Below, piece by piece: positions 33,885-45,345 of a stretch of DNA of 64,000 nt. Both the position numbers and the translations under genes were made by a program. The notes under the pieces are model-generated. The model saw only the letters and a list, made by a program, of their open reading frames with translations, did not search any database and had not been told where the DNA came from. Position 1 is the stretch's first letter; each line of letters begins with the position of its first letter. This DNA comes from Aradus depressus (lineage: Eukaryota; Arthropoda; Insecta; Hemiptera; Aradidae). The stretch spans positions 48,615,427-48,679,426 of the forward strand of contig OY759218.1 in assembly GCA_963662175.1 (NCBI GenBank), written 5' to 3'.

Positions 33885-34353
33885 GGGTGTCTTTCATATT
33901 ATAGACCATTTAAAACAATTTAAACTAATTAAATTACTTTGAAATATTTCTTAAGGAAATGTATTTTATATTCTTTGGGGCGCTATAATCGTATTAATTC
34001 TATCTCAAATCTAAAAACAAAAGGCGATTGGAAATTTTATGAGGAACATTTCTGGTAAGAAGTACTTTTATCGTTAGGACTAAACGTGTTTGCGTGAATC
34101 TTGCAAAGGTCTAAAAAAATGGGTTTAGAATCGTCATTTGTAAACGGTTTTCGATATGTATCTCGCAAACCAATATAAAAATAAGGGCCGATATATTCAT
34201 TCTATCAAGAAGTATCGTGTCCATAGACACACACACATACATCACTTTTTTAAATTTTTGAATGGGGCGACAGAAAACATGAAATTTTATTGAAAATTCA
34301 ACTTGGGTTTTCTGAATACAAAACTTCCCCTATGCTAATGGCTGAGAAAGTAA
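33885..34353 (+). repeat. K fragment joined to F600 3' end
   Basis: 33900-34180 is K body ('aattaaattactttgaaat', 'ttctttggggcgctataat', 'aaacggttttcgatatgtatc'). From about 34190 it becomes the F600 3' end: 'cagaaaacatgaaatttt', then 'acttcccctatgctaatgg'. This is a second K/F600 joint, in the opposite order to the one at 13270. Confidence 0.6.
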
Positions 34354-34449
34354 ACATGTGTTCTACGATTACAACTGGGGTATCAAATAAATGGTATTGA
34401 AAACATGTGTTCTACGATTACAACTGGGGTATCAAATAAATGGTATTGA
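34352..34449. repeat. Perfect 49-bp tandem duplication
   Basis: The 49-bp sequence starting aaacatgtgttctacgatta at 34352 is repeated exactly starting at 34401. It follows the end of an F600 fragment. No function is evident. Confidence 0.9.
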
Positions 34450-34477
34450 AACCAATCAAAATTGCCGCCAATGACAT

Positions 34478-34958
34478 CCAAAAGTTGTCGGTGTATCACC
34501 GGCTACGTACTTCCTCAAAATCAAAATAATCAATCAACTTTTCGCTCTCCCTCCAAAACCGATAACGCTGAAATTTGACAGGTTATGTCCTCATTGAGTT
34601 TTGACTTCAGATATGAAATTTCATGTCGATACATTCATTACATCAGCAGTTATTGAGGTTTTTGAATTGAGCCTCCTCTGATCCCATCCTTCCCTTCTGT
34701 CAATTTCGTTGAAAATTGATGTGTCGTTCTTGTAGAGTTCAGGTCGCACATACACAATGCCATGACTATACAATCATTCTAAATTTCGTGTCGATACATT
34801 CATTTTATCGGGAGTTATCGTGTTCACTGACACATGTGCAGGCAGACTTTTTTTTCATATTTGGAATCTGCAGGACGGAAAACATGAAACCCTGTTGAAA
34901 ACTCCGCATCGACGTTTTGATCGATTACATAACTTCCCGTATATGTCGTACAGCTGTT
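34478..34958 (+). repeat. F600 dispersed repeat, both ends present, one unit short
   Basis: It starts gttgtcggtgtatcaccggc and ends with 'cattacataacttcccgtat...gtacagctg'. It lacks the gaccgtttgggct segment that was amplified elsewhere, and its total length is about 480 bp. Confidence 0.7.
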
Positions 34959-35119
34959 GGAGGGGGAGGACTTGAGGGTGGATTAACGCCAAAATCCAAC
35001 TAACCCTCGATGGTCACAATATATTGACTCATGTATTGATTTCAGAAGTTCCTGATTATTAATATTGGAGATGAGTCTCGATATCTTCGAGAAGAGAATA
35101 ATTGGCTTCAACCAGAAGG

Positions 35120-35330
35120 AGGGCGTCGGGTGGCCACTTAAAGAAGGACGGAGAGACGAGAAGAGTGGGACGACCCAGAAGAAGATGGCTGTAGAACGTG
35201 AACAAAGACGCAACGGTTTGGTGCGTTGGGCTAAAGGAGACTCGCCCAGGACAGAGCTGCCAGGGGACACTTCCTGGAGGCCGAGGCTCTAGAGGATGAT
35301 GATTTTGAGGCAAATCGATCACCTAGGGGA
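35120..35330 (+). pseudogene. LINE C-terminal remnant (RTE-like endonuclease-RT family)
   Basis: Translation in two frames gives GHLKKDGETRRVGRPRRRW followed by DRAARGHFLEAE, then a stop. This is the usual C-terminal end of endonuclease-reverse transcriptase LINEs: G-R-P-R-x-R-W, then R-x-x-W/G, then the EA end. A frameshift and stop codons show that it is dead. Confidence 0.7.
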
Positions 35331-35744
35331 TGAATGAAAAAAAGGAGAGAGACCAGATTGACGGAGCCTCAGGGGGGGTTAGCGGCCGGAGGTTAGAATG
35401 GCATAGCCTTTAATATATGAATATCCGCTCAGTGACTTAAAATTCATAGCCAGTACCGTAGAATTTAACATGGAATTTGTGTACTCCCTCGTAAACAAGT
35501 TGTAAGCATTCTTAGTTAAACTGTGTCATAAAATGGTTGTAAAAGGGTTTTTATTAATTTATTACAATTTGACTTGGTCAAATTGGCCAAGATTATGTCA
35601 TAAAAACAGGTGTAGCCATTACAATACGGTATCTTATATCTGTACAAGTAGGCCCACTAAATGGTGCTCCCAAATTTGTCAGCGACGAAAAATTGTCAGC
35701 AAAAAACGGTGTTTGTAACTTTTAAATTGAATGTTAGATATTGT
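35331..35744. other. Unassigned region
   Basis: No repeat family or gene is recognised. Confidence 0.3.
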
Positions 35745-36001
35745 GACTTGTCCGGGCATTAAACACTAGGTCATATCGCCTACTACCAGAGCATCGTTCT
35801 GGTGGACATGATCCCGACTCTTCTATGGGAGTCCTAAATTCTGTCTACCCTAAATTTTTATTCACTTAGGGTAATGGTCTTCAAGGAGTATCTAACATCG
35901 GACAGGCTCGGGACCATCTCTTAACGTCCCATCCGAAGGACGGGATGCACAAGATTTTTTCACCTCCCAGATAAAAAACCTGAGGGTCTGTTCTTGTCTG
36001 G
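35745..36001 (-). mobile_element. tRNA-derived SINE, head missing
   Basis: Body and tail are clear on the minus strand from 'ttttttatctgggaggtg' to 'aatgcccggacaagtcac'. The copy stops before the tRNA-like head. A separate plus-strand scrap of the SINE end (cctcgtagttaaagcccgga, catgagtt) lies at 36053-36080. Confidence 0.8.
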
Positions 36002-36080
36002 GCATCATTATTCACGAAACTTCCAGGGTTTCTTAAAGATTGCGGAACTTGACCTCGTAGTTAAAGCCCGGACATGAGTT

Positions 36081-36650
36081 GCAAAAAAACAGAAAGATGG
36101 CTGGAGGCTCAAATGAATGGTATAATAGTGGACATTTCTTGTAAGGCTATTATTTTCATGTCATACAAAAAAACAGATCAGAAGTTCCTCTTCATGCTCT
36201 ACTATATTTTTTGCTATTTATTTTGTCTGTGGTGTGCTCATTTTGCGCACGAGCATGCTTGCACCAAACCCACTACAAAAATCACATTGGCATTTGGCGT
36301 AAAGTCTTAGTAGACAGACGTTTCACACTCGTTATAAGTGTTGAGTGTAGCGGTCCTCTAAGCTACCCAGGGAGGACCGGGTGTGTAGTGAGTGGCCCGG
36401 GACTAGGAAGGCTACCTGACTGAGAGTTGTTATAGAACTGGTATTGTGTGAGTGTGAGGTAGCAGGTACCTAGCAGCAAGCCACGCTCCAACAAAAACTA
36501 GCCTCACACACACACGCACACAGTCTCACACAATCATAATGCACCCTATAGGTTCACAGAGCCCTTTATAAGCAAAACAAAGCTCTCAACTCTTTTCTCA
36601 TTCATAATTACTAGTAGATCACAAATCAGTGTAGCTCCTACATATACATA
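36081..36650. other. Unassigned region with a G+C-rich core
   Basis: 36340-36500 is G+C-rich with CA/TG-rich edges (36465-36530). No gene is supported. Confidence 0.3.
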
Positions 36651-36785
36651 CAGTGGAACTTAACGGACAATTGTGTCTTGGTCCCGGCAAAAATCATAGT
36701 GAACCCATGTATTTTATTAAACCCCTCTATTGCGGACCCCTTCCTAACGGGACGCGGACATGGAACTTATGTAAGTAAATACTGA
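36651..36785 (+). mobile_element. Terminal fragment of a pogo/Tigger-like transposon
   Basis: TA then CAGTGGAACTTAACGGAC starts at 36649. 'cttggtcccggcaaaaatca' and 'ctattgcggaccccttccta' follow. This is the style of terminal sequence seen in pogo/Tigger elements, where repeated 'gcggac' boxes follow the end. No transposase is attached and the other end is not found. Confidence 0.5.
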
Positions 36786-38336
36786 ATTATAATTTTTCAG
36801 TATTCATTTTTATTTGAAACACCTAGCAACAAATCACATGAAAAAAATTTGTCGGTGAATCATCGGTAATGTAATTTTCCAGCTTAAAATATTTGTAATA
36901 AATTCAGTTTCCGTTCTCAATTTTAAATGCAAAGGATTGAATTTGTTTTTATATTACGCATTTTGTTTATACTTGAATGAATCATAACTAATTTATTTCC
37001 TTATTTATTCAGGGTAAAGCAGTTTGAGCAAATTCTGGCTTCCATTGTGGGTTGATAAAAAAAATCTTATCAATGATTTATATTCATCAAGACGAATTTT
37101 AATATGTTCCTGGGAGCATAAAGAATTTTTTAGGATTAAAAATTTCGAATGAAAAGAAATAAAATTTACTTTTATCGAAAATGGAAGATCATAAATGAAT
37201 TTTGTAGACATCGCTCACCGGGGAAAAGGACTTTCTCGATAGATGTTTTAGGTAAAAGTTGTGTAATTTATTTCAACCCAATCCAAAGCTCTAAAAACAA
37301 TTGCCGATGCACTATTCTACGTTTCCAATACGCTCCATAAATTCCTTTTGTCAAACACCTCATCAAGTTCCCTAAATTTGCATTTAAAACTTTCCTTCCA
37401 TGAAAATCCTTTGGCCCAATCTCTGTAATCCTATTCTCGTCCCGATAATCCTCCCCAAAGATTGAGGCGGTGCTGGTCAAGATACCTAAAGTAACCATTA
37501 TTTAGGGCGGCAGAGTGAGGTGGTACAGGGGATCACGGCCTCGACTACCTCCATTAAGTTGCAAGAGTGAGGATATTTATTACTACCATTTTGTATACAT
37601 ATTATTTATTATTTTGCAAAGATTCTTCACCATTTTATAGAGACATTTTTATTTTTATTTTTTATTCCTTTTTTTTCTTTCTATATATTTACTTATTTTT
37701 GTAATATTGGTATTTATTATTATCCATCATTGTCATCAAATTTAAATAAGTAAATAAAAATTGTATTCCAATATAAATTGTATGTTATAATTTTGGCTTC
37801 GATGATTATTATTATTTGATAATGAAGAATTTCATAGAAAATTAGGAATCCCGAAATTCTGGGATTTTTGGGAATGGAAGCCATAATCCAGTCTAAGTGT
37901 GAGAGTGGACAGCTGCGTATATAACAGAGGGGTGCCGTCTTGCGTCTTAGTCAAGCAAGCGCTCAATTCAAACAACACATCGTAAACGTCTAAGCTTTAA
38001 GATGGAACTGCGCACTTCTGTAAACTGACGCAGGAACCTGAGTCCCTGGCTTCAACCTGGAAACTTTCTCATGGCACTGACCTCTATATGAGTTTTAACA
38101 ATATAACTCAGTTTGCGTGAATAGAATATTGGATCTATATTCTACATATAGGAAGTCATGTAGAATATTCGGTTTAATTGAAAAATCTAAATGTAGAATA
38201 GTCGTCCTTTGCTGCCAGAGGCCTTTAACATTTCTTAGAGAGATAATTCCTGTCTTAATCCATCCGATCTTCACTATTGTGCACCTTTCCATTTCGGTTC
38301 CTAGTTCATTAGTTAAGTTCATCATCATCCACAGCG
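36786..38336. other. Unassigned A+T-rich region
   Basis: A short F600 start ('gtcggtgaatcatcggtaatg') lies at 36850-36870. Otherwise I recognise no repeat or gene in this stretch. Confidence 0.35.
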
Positions 38337-39027
38337 CTACAGCCCTATTCGGACCATGGCCTCTTCCAGAGACTTCCCACAAAGATTCCTGACCAGCGCA
38401 AGAGTACTCCAGTTTTGCAGCAGAAGGTTCCTTGCATCCCTAACGACTGCGTCCATCCATGTCTTCCTCGTCATCTCTTTCCCTCCGGGATCACTAACAT
38501 CAGACTTCAGTGTCAGCCTCCTGCATCCTCTGCACATGGCCTGCCCCGCCAGTCTTATCACTCCGCAGCGACCTCGGCATTATTCTTAATCCTAAATATG
38601 CTATTCTTCCTGGACTGAACCACGGATCCTCCGCAGAACCTTTCTCTCGTCTGCTCTGGTAATCGTCCAGGTCTCTGCCCCATAAGTCAGGATAGGCTTC
38701 ACCCAGGTTTTATAGAGCTGTATCTTTGTTTTCTTGTTTAGCAGTCGAGACCTGAGATGACGCTGGAGCCCATAGTAGCTTCGGTTGGCGGCAACTCTCC
38801 GATGTATCTCCTCTCACCTAGTTGTCGAAGCTGACATATGAGCTCAGGTATACCAAACCTCGGACATCCTGGAAGAAGTATGTTCCGATCTTCATGGTGG
38901 GTAGGTTCTGCCTTACTCCTCTACCTGCCGCCATGTACTTGTCTCGTTTTCGTTCACCTGCATTCCAACTCCTTGTCCTTGTATGCATTCTCGAGGGCAA
39001 GGAAGCTCGTCTCCAGGTCCCACATTT
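38337..39027 (-). pseudogene. LINE reverse transcriptase 3' remnant (RTE-like endonuclease-RT family)
   Basis: Minus-strand translation gives the last part of a non-LTR reverse transcriptase. NRSYYGLQRHLRSRLL, then KIQLYKTWVKPILTYGAETW, then KVLRRIRG come first. Further on are the C-terminal TRKTWMDAVVRDARN and NWSTLALVRNLCGKSLEEA segments before a stop at 38337-38339. Frame changes and stops occur around 38600 and 38830-38990. The gene is broken and lacks its N-terminal endonuclease and the catalytic YADD box. Confidence 0.85.
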
Positions 39028-39727
39028 TAGTTAGAAATGAATTTATTTTGTGAGTAGCATTATGTAAGCACACACACACCTCTTATTAAATGTGTCACAT
39101 ATTTATCAAAGCTCTATTTCTCCATTTATTTTTTGGTTTTTGCTAGCACTCCACCATCAGTATCTTTAATTTATTTGCTCTTCTTTATGTTATCTGTCAA
39201 GTCTGGCAGTTTCAACATAGAGGTCGACTCAATAAATATGTACTGTAAAAAGAAGAATTTGATTGATATGAGAAAAATTGTTAACATAAAGAACAGCGAA
39301 TAAATTATAGATACTAATGATGGGAATGCTTTCGAAACGTCTGTAATTGCTGGGTTATAAAAATAAATGGGAGAAATGTAGAGATGTGATAAATATATTA
39401 TACATAAATTCAGAATTCCCTCACACAACACAAATAAATAAATATATGCATAAATTATTTATAAACTTACTAATCCTTTTTTTCATTAGTTTAGTATAAT
39501 TAATATTCTAAATTTACCTAGTTCACAACAAATTCTGAAAGTTGAGCCGCCAAGTGATTCAAGCCAGATAGTCAGCCATAGTTAGCCATTGCGCCGCTAG
39601 AGCGCTCTAGAGACCAATTTTACCCAACTTTTTTCAAACATTCCATTAATGTTTTATTTTATGATAAAACAGCACCCACTTCACAAAAAAATAAAATAAA
39701 AAAATAAATGCAAATTAAAAAAAAAAG
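39028..39727. other. Unassigned A+T-rich region
   Basis: No repeat family or gene is recognised. Short open frames are low-complexity. Confidence 0.3.
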
Positions 39728-39985
39728 GCCGTCGGTGAATCACCGTCTATGTACTTCCCCAGAAAGAATTATTATACAATTACGTATTGGCTCTCCCTCC
39801 AAAGCCGTAGACCGTTTAGGCTAAAACTCAATTTTTGACATACCTAGTGGCTTCTGAAAAATATTACATTTTTTCTATACATTCATTACATCGGCAGTTA
39901 TTTGGGTATTTAACTTGAGTCCCTCTACTCTGGCCCTCTTCCCTTCCATCGATTTCGCGGACAGTTAATAGGTGCCACCCCTCCT
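39728..39985 (+). repeat. F600 dispersed repeat, 5' part
   Basis: It shows cgtcggtgaatcaccg, tacttccccag, 'ggctctccctccaaagccg', 'gaccgtttaggctaaaactc' and one internal unit. It changes to K-like sequence ('gtcaaaatctaatcaaaacga', 'ttttgtcatgaaatcgtgg') at about 39990-40140. Confidence 0.7.
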
Positions 39986-40140
39986 GAAGTAAAGTGGACT
40001 CAATTATCATCCGATTTCGGTCAAAATCTAATCAAAACGAGGTTACCTCATGTGACCTCTCTGTTCAAATTTTTGTCATGAAATCGTGGCGGTAGAGAGC
40101 TCACAATTATCCAATCATATACTAAAGGTATAAGATACTA

Positions 40141-40671
40141 ACAATATTCCCATTGAGGTTATTTCACGCAGCCTACAATTTTCTCATAGGATTGAGGTGG
40201 AGATGGTACAATGACATTCCCTATTGTTCCCATAATCCTCGCTTACGGGCAGGGACAGAGTTTAGCAGTTGAGGTCTAACGGACATGAAGGGGACTGACC
40301 CCGTGGACAGTCGAAGGACAAGGGGTCGAAGATAGAAGGGTCGAAGAAAGAAGGGGTTCACAAGAAAATAGAACTTAAAAAAAAAATAAAATAATAAAAA
40401 AAAAATTGATGATGAAAGGGAAGGTGAAGGGTTGGTATGCAGATGAGGAGGGAGATGGGAATAGCCGGCGGCTGACCTAGGGCAGTCCTATATAGGGCTA
40501 CCTGTCATAGGGCAGCCCTACATAGGCCTTAGGGCAGTCATACATAGGGCTGCTTGACATAGGGCAAGGCCTCTTATAGGGCTTAAATAGCTGCCTGGTC
40601 ATGTGAATGTTCCTGGATCGAATCCTGGAGATACCGATTAGTTCTTTTTAATTTGGTCAACTGTAAATAAT
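40141..40671. repeat. Unassigned stretch with short tandem repeat at 40474-40592
   Basis: 40474-40592 contains about four imperfect copies of a 30-40-bp unit built on 'gggcagtc.tacatagggc' with inverted-looking 'cctatatagggct' boxes. The remainder is purine-rich and unassigned. Confidence 0.6.
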
Positions 40672-41122
40672 CGACCGTTCGGGTTAAAAATAACACTAAA
40701 TTTAAATCCTCATATTAAATGTTGTGTCCATGTGTTCATTACATCGGTTTCGAGCAAGCCCCTCTTCTCTGATCCCCCGTTACCATCGACCGATTCTGCC
40801 CCTTTCGTCCTATAGGGCTTTGAATTTAAATATACAATTCATTACATCGGCAGTTATTGGGATTTTTGTGTTGAGCTCCCCTTCGATCCCTTCCTCCGTT
40901 TCACATTCCGCTGAAAATAGATAGGTGTCGTCCTTATAGAGTTTTGAATTTACTTATAAAAATTCGTGCCAATACATTCATTCACGGACACACAGATAGA
41001 TAGACTTTTTTTTTACTTTTGGAACCAGGATGTCGGAAAACATGAAATGTTGTTGAAAACTCCGCATCGAATTTTTGACCGACTACATAACATCCCCTAT
41101 ATTTCGTATACCTGTGGAATTA
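40672..41122 (+). repeat. F600 dispersed repeat, 3' part
   Basis: It runs from 'cgaccgttcgggttaaaaa' through two internal units and 'ggatgtcggaaaacatgaaat'. The end is 'cataacatcccctatatttcgtatacctg', the hairpin with one changed stem base. Confidence 0.7.
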
Positions 41123-41559
41123 AAATTTATTTTCTGTCAATTATTTGATGATCCCATTATATTATAGATACATTTTTTTTCAATGCATTGTATATTTCAA
41201 TATTATGATACATAAAACCCTTACGATACATATACTAGCAATGGTGCCAGCCGTGTGATCAAATAAAGATTAATATAGAAATGACGAAACAAACGTCAAT
41301 ATCTTATGGCTCATGCCCGGTATAGAAAAGAAAAGAAAACAATGTAACTATAACAATATATAAAAAAATAAAATAAATATATATCATTATAAATGAATAA
41401 ATAAAAAACAATCTAAATGAATAAATACAAAAATATATAAATAAAAAAAATATAGAAATGAATAAATATAAAATTAATAATAATAAATAAATAGAAATTT
41501 CCGTCTTTATCTAGCATCACTGTTAACGTTGGAAATAAGATTCGTGTTTTTATAGTTAG

Positions 41560-41896
41560 TTATTGTGACTCATACCCGGGATTTTAACTACGAGGTCATA
41601 TCGCCTACTACCAGAGTGCTCTTTTGTCACTCTAGTGAACATGAGCCCGAGTCTACTGTGGGAGTCCTTAATTTTGCCATCCCTAAGTTTTTATTCACCT
41701 AGGATAGGGAGATCTTTTAACGAGTGCCTGACATCGTAAAGGCTCGGGACTATCGCTTAACGTCCCATCCGAAGGATGGTGGGCTCAAGGCGTTTTTACC
41801 TCCCAGATAAAAAATCGAAGGGTCTCGGCCGGGTCTCGAATCCGCGATCTTGAGCTCAGTAAGCAAGTACGCATATCACTGAGCAACCGGCGCCCT
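41560..41896 (-). mobile_element. tRNA-derived SINE, full length
   Basis: On the minus strand it starts GGGCGCCGGTTGCTCAGTGA, has the B-box region GGATTCGAGACCC, the full body, and a tail of TAACTAACTA type. It lies about 430 bp from an oppositely oriented copy at 42324. A 15-bp SINE scrap is at 41304-41319. Confidence 0.9.
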
Positions 41897-42227
41897 TAAA
41901 AACAATATGTATTCTGTAAAAATTAGAAACGAGTGTTTTTAAAAATAAATGTATTTATTTTTTTAGGTGTTATCTCAAGAAAGTATTTATGATTTTGTTT
42001 ATAAGTGTATATATAATATTTTTGAATATATTTTGCATAAACTTAATTTAAAAAAAAAAAAAATGTTTTCAAAATATCACTCAAGAATGATATCACAGTC
42101 AACATCAGAACAAAAAATAAGTCAAGATCTCAGCAATAATTTATGGTTTTAACCGCAGATTGCGTTCCTTCCTGAATTTTTTACAAGACAAGGTCTCAAG
42201 AAAAGTATAATATATATTATGTTTAAT

Positions 42228-42300
42228 CTCCTTTATACCGGAGATTGAAATCGTTTATAAGAACCTTCAGGGGCCCAACGAAAATTCAGTCTTATAGCAA
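42228..42300 (+). mobile_element. Tigger/pogo terminal fragment
   Basis: 'gagattgaaatcgtttataa' and 'gaaccttcaggggcccaacg' match the end of the Tigger relic at 42775 ('gtcaaaatcgtttataacga', 'acttcaagggactgg'). Only the end is kept. The SINE at 42324 follows shortly after. Confidence 0.6.
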
Positions 42301-42323
42301 ATAGGTAATAATTACATCCGGGC

Positions 42324-42640
42324 GGGCGCAGGTATCACAGAGGTAGCGTGCTTGCCATCTGAGCTCAAGATCGCGGATTCGAAACCCGGCCGGGCCTCTT
42401 AAGTTTTTTATCTGTAGGTGAAATAACGTTGAGCACACTGTCCTTCGGATGGGACGTTAAGCGATGGTCCCGAGTCTGTACGATGTCGTACTCGTTGGAG
42501 ACCCCCACCCTAGGTGAATAAATCTGAGTAGATAGAATTTAGGACTATAGAGTCGGGCTCATGTTTACCAGAGAGACGAAAGAGCCCTCTGATAGTAGGT
42601 GATATGACCTCGTAGTTAAAGCCCGGACATGTCACAATAA
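42324..42640 (+). mobile_element. tRNA-derived SINE, full length
   Basis: The head (GGGCGGGCGCAGGTATCACAG, B box GGATTCGAAACCC) is followed by the complete body ('ccttcggatgggacgttaag', 'gatggtcccgagtctgta', 'ccaccctaggtgaataaa', 'gacgaaagagccctctga') and the tail aataactaacta. It serves as a plus-strand reference copy of about 317 bp. Confidence 0.92.
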
Positions 42641-42774
42641 CTAACTAAATATATATGTATATATATATAACAATTATATCAAAAAAAATAAAGAAAGAAA
42701 AATATATGCAAACAACACTTTAAGCAATTTTCAGAACAGCAGCAATTAAGTAAAGAGAAAATATAAACGCAATA

Positions 42775-43793
42775 ACAGTCAAAATCGTTTATAACGAACT
42801 TCAAGGGACTGGGGTTTTTTTTACGTTGTAGCCGATGTTCTCTTTAAGTGGTATTATCGGTTATAACGAACAGTTTGCTTTAATTGAGTTACACTGGTTA
42901 CAACAAAGTCAGTCCTTTATAAGAATTATACGCTTCTTTTGCTTTAAGAGTTCACTGTCCCATTTTTGAGAGTCTTTTCGAATATAGTCAACGTCATCCA
43001 GGCTATTTTATAAAAATCGGAGTTTTACGTTTTTTTAAAAATGGCGGAATTTTACTTTTTCCGATCACCAACCTCTTGCTTCTCATGAATAGGACATGTT
43101 GGCTGCAACGAGAACTGTAACTCGCTCTTTTCTCATCGGTGTAACCGGCCCCGAGTATCCGGCCACACGTTCGTAATTGATCGGTCAACAGTTGCTGACT
43201 CACCTGAAATGTATTCATGAACAATATTGTGGCGAGATCGGAAACGTTGAATCCAGGAAGCGGTGTACTTGAACGATTCTTTCTTCAGAAGCACAGCAAA
43301 TGCTTCAGCCTTTGCCTGAAGCATGGGCCAACTCATGGATACATTGTTTGCGCATTGTGGTTTAAACCAATCGAGTAAAGCATTTTCCAGCAATCGTTGA
43401 GCGCGATGTTTGAAATTCACGGGCGATCCAGCTCGCGGAATCTCCAAGGCAACTTATTCTGAACCTCAATTGAAAATGGTTGTCGTGGCATGTTTTCGTG
43501 TATAAAGACATGACACAACTTAAATTGAAAAACTGTTCGGCGAATGAATATAATGTCAACAAAGCTTTTGTATTTCATTTCGTTTAATTATAATTTTTCG
43601 TAGAACGAAAAACCTGAACTGTACGCTGTAATCGATATTTGATACTGTTCCGAGAAATGCGTTTGCTCTATCCGACCTGTTCGTTGTATGCAACATTAAT
43701 ACTTCTTTTGTAGGTTATTTCATGGGACCGACCATTTTGTTCGTTAAACCCGATTGTACATTATATCCGATGTCATTATAAATGATTTTGACG
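42775..43793 (-). mobile_element. Tigger/pogo-like DNA transposon relic with TA target sites
   Basis: The left end (cagtcaaaatcgtttataac) and the right end (inverted: cgtcaaaatcatttataatg) form terminal inverted repeats. TA is present outside both ends (42773-42774 and 43794-43795). The 1.0-kb length is well short of an intact element (usually over 2 kb). The transposase remnant between the ends is described separately. Confidence 0.85.
42940..43480 (-). pseudogene. Tigger/pogo transposase remnant (CENP-B-like DNA-binding domain)
   Basis: Minus-strand translation shows a Psq-type helix-turn-helix (SWIAREFQTSRSTIAG). The CENP-B/Tc5-type domain follows: LLENALLDWFKPQCANNVSM, then ASWIQRFRSRHNIVHEYISG. 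A large deletion removes the segment up to RVTVLVAANMS. LVIGKSKIPPF, KIAWMTLTIFEKTL and WDSELLKQKKRIIL come after it. At least four frame changes and the loss of most of the DDE catalytic core make it inactive. Confidence 0.85.
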
Positions 43794-45127
43794 TATTTGC
43801 AAACAGGAGATCTGAGAAAGTCGCAATAACTATCCATAAAGAATAACAGACTTGCAGGATATCTGACAGGAGTCTCCCAACACAATGTTTTGTTTGATTT
43901 TTAAACTAAGAAAATTTGATAGCGAGGTTGTGGAGCAAGCTTTTCATAAACGATTTTTTTCACATAAACTCCCCCGACTTGGTGTCATTAGATCCGATTT
44001 CTTGTATAGAACCAAATGGAATCTGAACAGGTATTAATGTTTTCTTTCTTATAAACTATTTTTAAAGAGTTAGTATATTCATTCAACAATTTAGGAGTTT
44101 TGGTTGAAAAAATTAAGGCGACCGCCACTTAGAATGAAATTTCTCGGTCGCTTTTTGAGCAGGCCCAAAACCTCATAAACAATATTTTCCAGAACAAAAG
44201 TAGAAATGTATGTTAAAAGAGCTTATAATTTTAATACCCTAATATCAATATTACATTTAAGTAATTTTATTCGGTGAAAAGACAACCCTGGTGTAGTTTA
44301 AAGCTCACACAATCTTTTTTTACGTCATCAACCGATTAATAACTATATTTTAGGTAAAACTCGGATTTTACTTTTTGCGACCTCATACACCTTTTTTTCA
44401 AAACTAATTAGCGGTGAACTACAAAAAGAAATTAAGTAGGTATAAAAATCAACAGAAATATATTCTGTCAAATATATAACTTATAATTTATTATGATGAA
44501 AATTAGAATGACTCATTATAAATTCTAGAAGAAAAATAATGTTCATACTAGTAAGCTTAAATTCTACTATTTAAATATTAAATTAATTATTTGAGTAGAA
44601 GCAATAATTTTTCTCAAAAATAAATAAATGTTAAAATGAAATCTGATTAACATATAATTCCTTTAATGATTAAAATGACTTTTTCTTCTATTTTTTTACA
44701 AACCATGAAGATATTAATTGAGGTGTGGTCAATATTATAAAATTCCTAAAAGCGATATTATATTAATTCATTCTTTCTTGTGATTTTTTTTCTAAATAGA
44801 AACTCTTTTATTCAAATTAAAAACGGAAGGCCAGAAAGGTTTTTGCGAAAATGGCTATATTTTTAGTAGAAAAATTTGATAAAATGTCAATGATCGGATG
44901 GGGGAAATAAGGTTAACGTATTCATGGATCAGTTTGAAAATTAATGTTTTGCAGCGCCAAATGTCCGTCTGTCGAGCTCTTTCACGACATACTCACGTGA
45001 TTTGAATCAAAGAGCGACAGCAAAGTGACTCAAATCTTATTATCACCAATTAATTACTTTGAAAAATTTTGTAAATTCAATTTAGTCAAAGTATTCTATT
45101 TAAGTGTACATATAACTTGATATATTA
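43794..45127. other. Unassigned A+T-rich region
   Basis: No repeat family or gene is recognised over this 1.3-kb stretch. Confidence 0.35.
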
Positions 45128-45345
45128 TTACTTGCCCGACTCTACCAAGTATAGGGTAAGTTATGTAATCGGACAGAAATTCTATGTTGAGTTTTCATGG
45201 GACTTTTACGTTTTCTAACCCCCTGATTCCAAAAAAAAGTCTGTCTGTCTGTGTGTGTAGACGGTCGATTGATTTGGGTGTGAGAGCAAAAACGCAATTG
45301 ATTAATGCGTGCTGGGGAAGTACAATGACGATGATTCACCGACGA
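45128..45345 (-). repeat. F600 dispersed repeat, deletion derivative
   Basis: Both ends are present on the minus strand: 'gtcggtgaatcatcgtc', then tacttccccagc near 45309-45345, and the hairpin side near 45130-45165. The interior is deleted from the gaccg box to just before the 3' end, leaving 218 bp. Confidence 0.7.
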
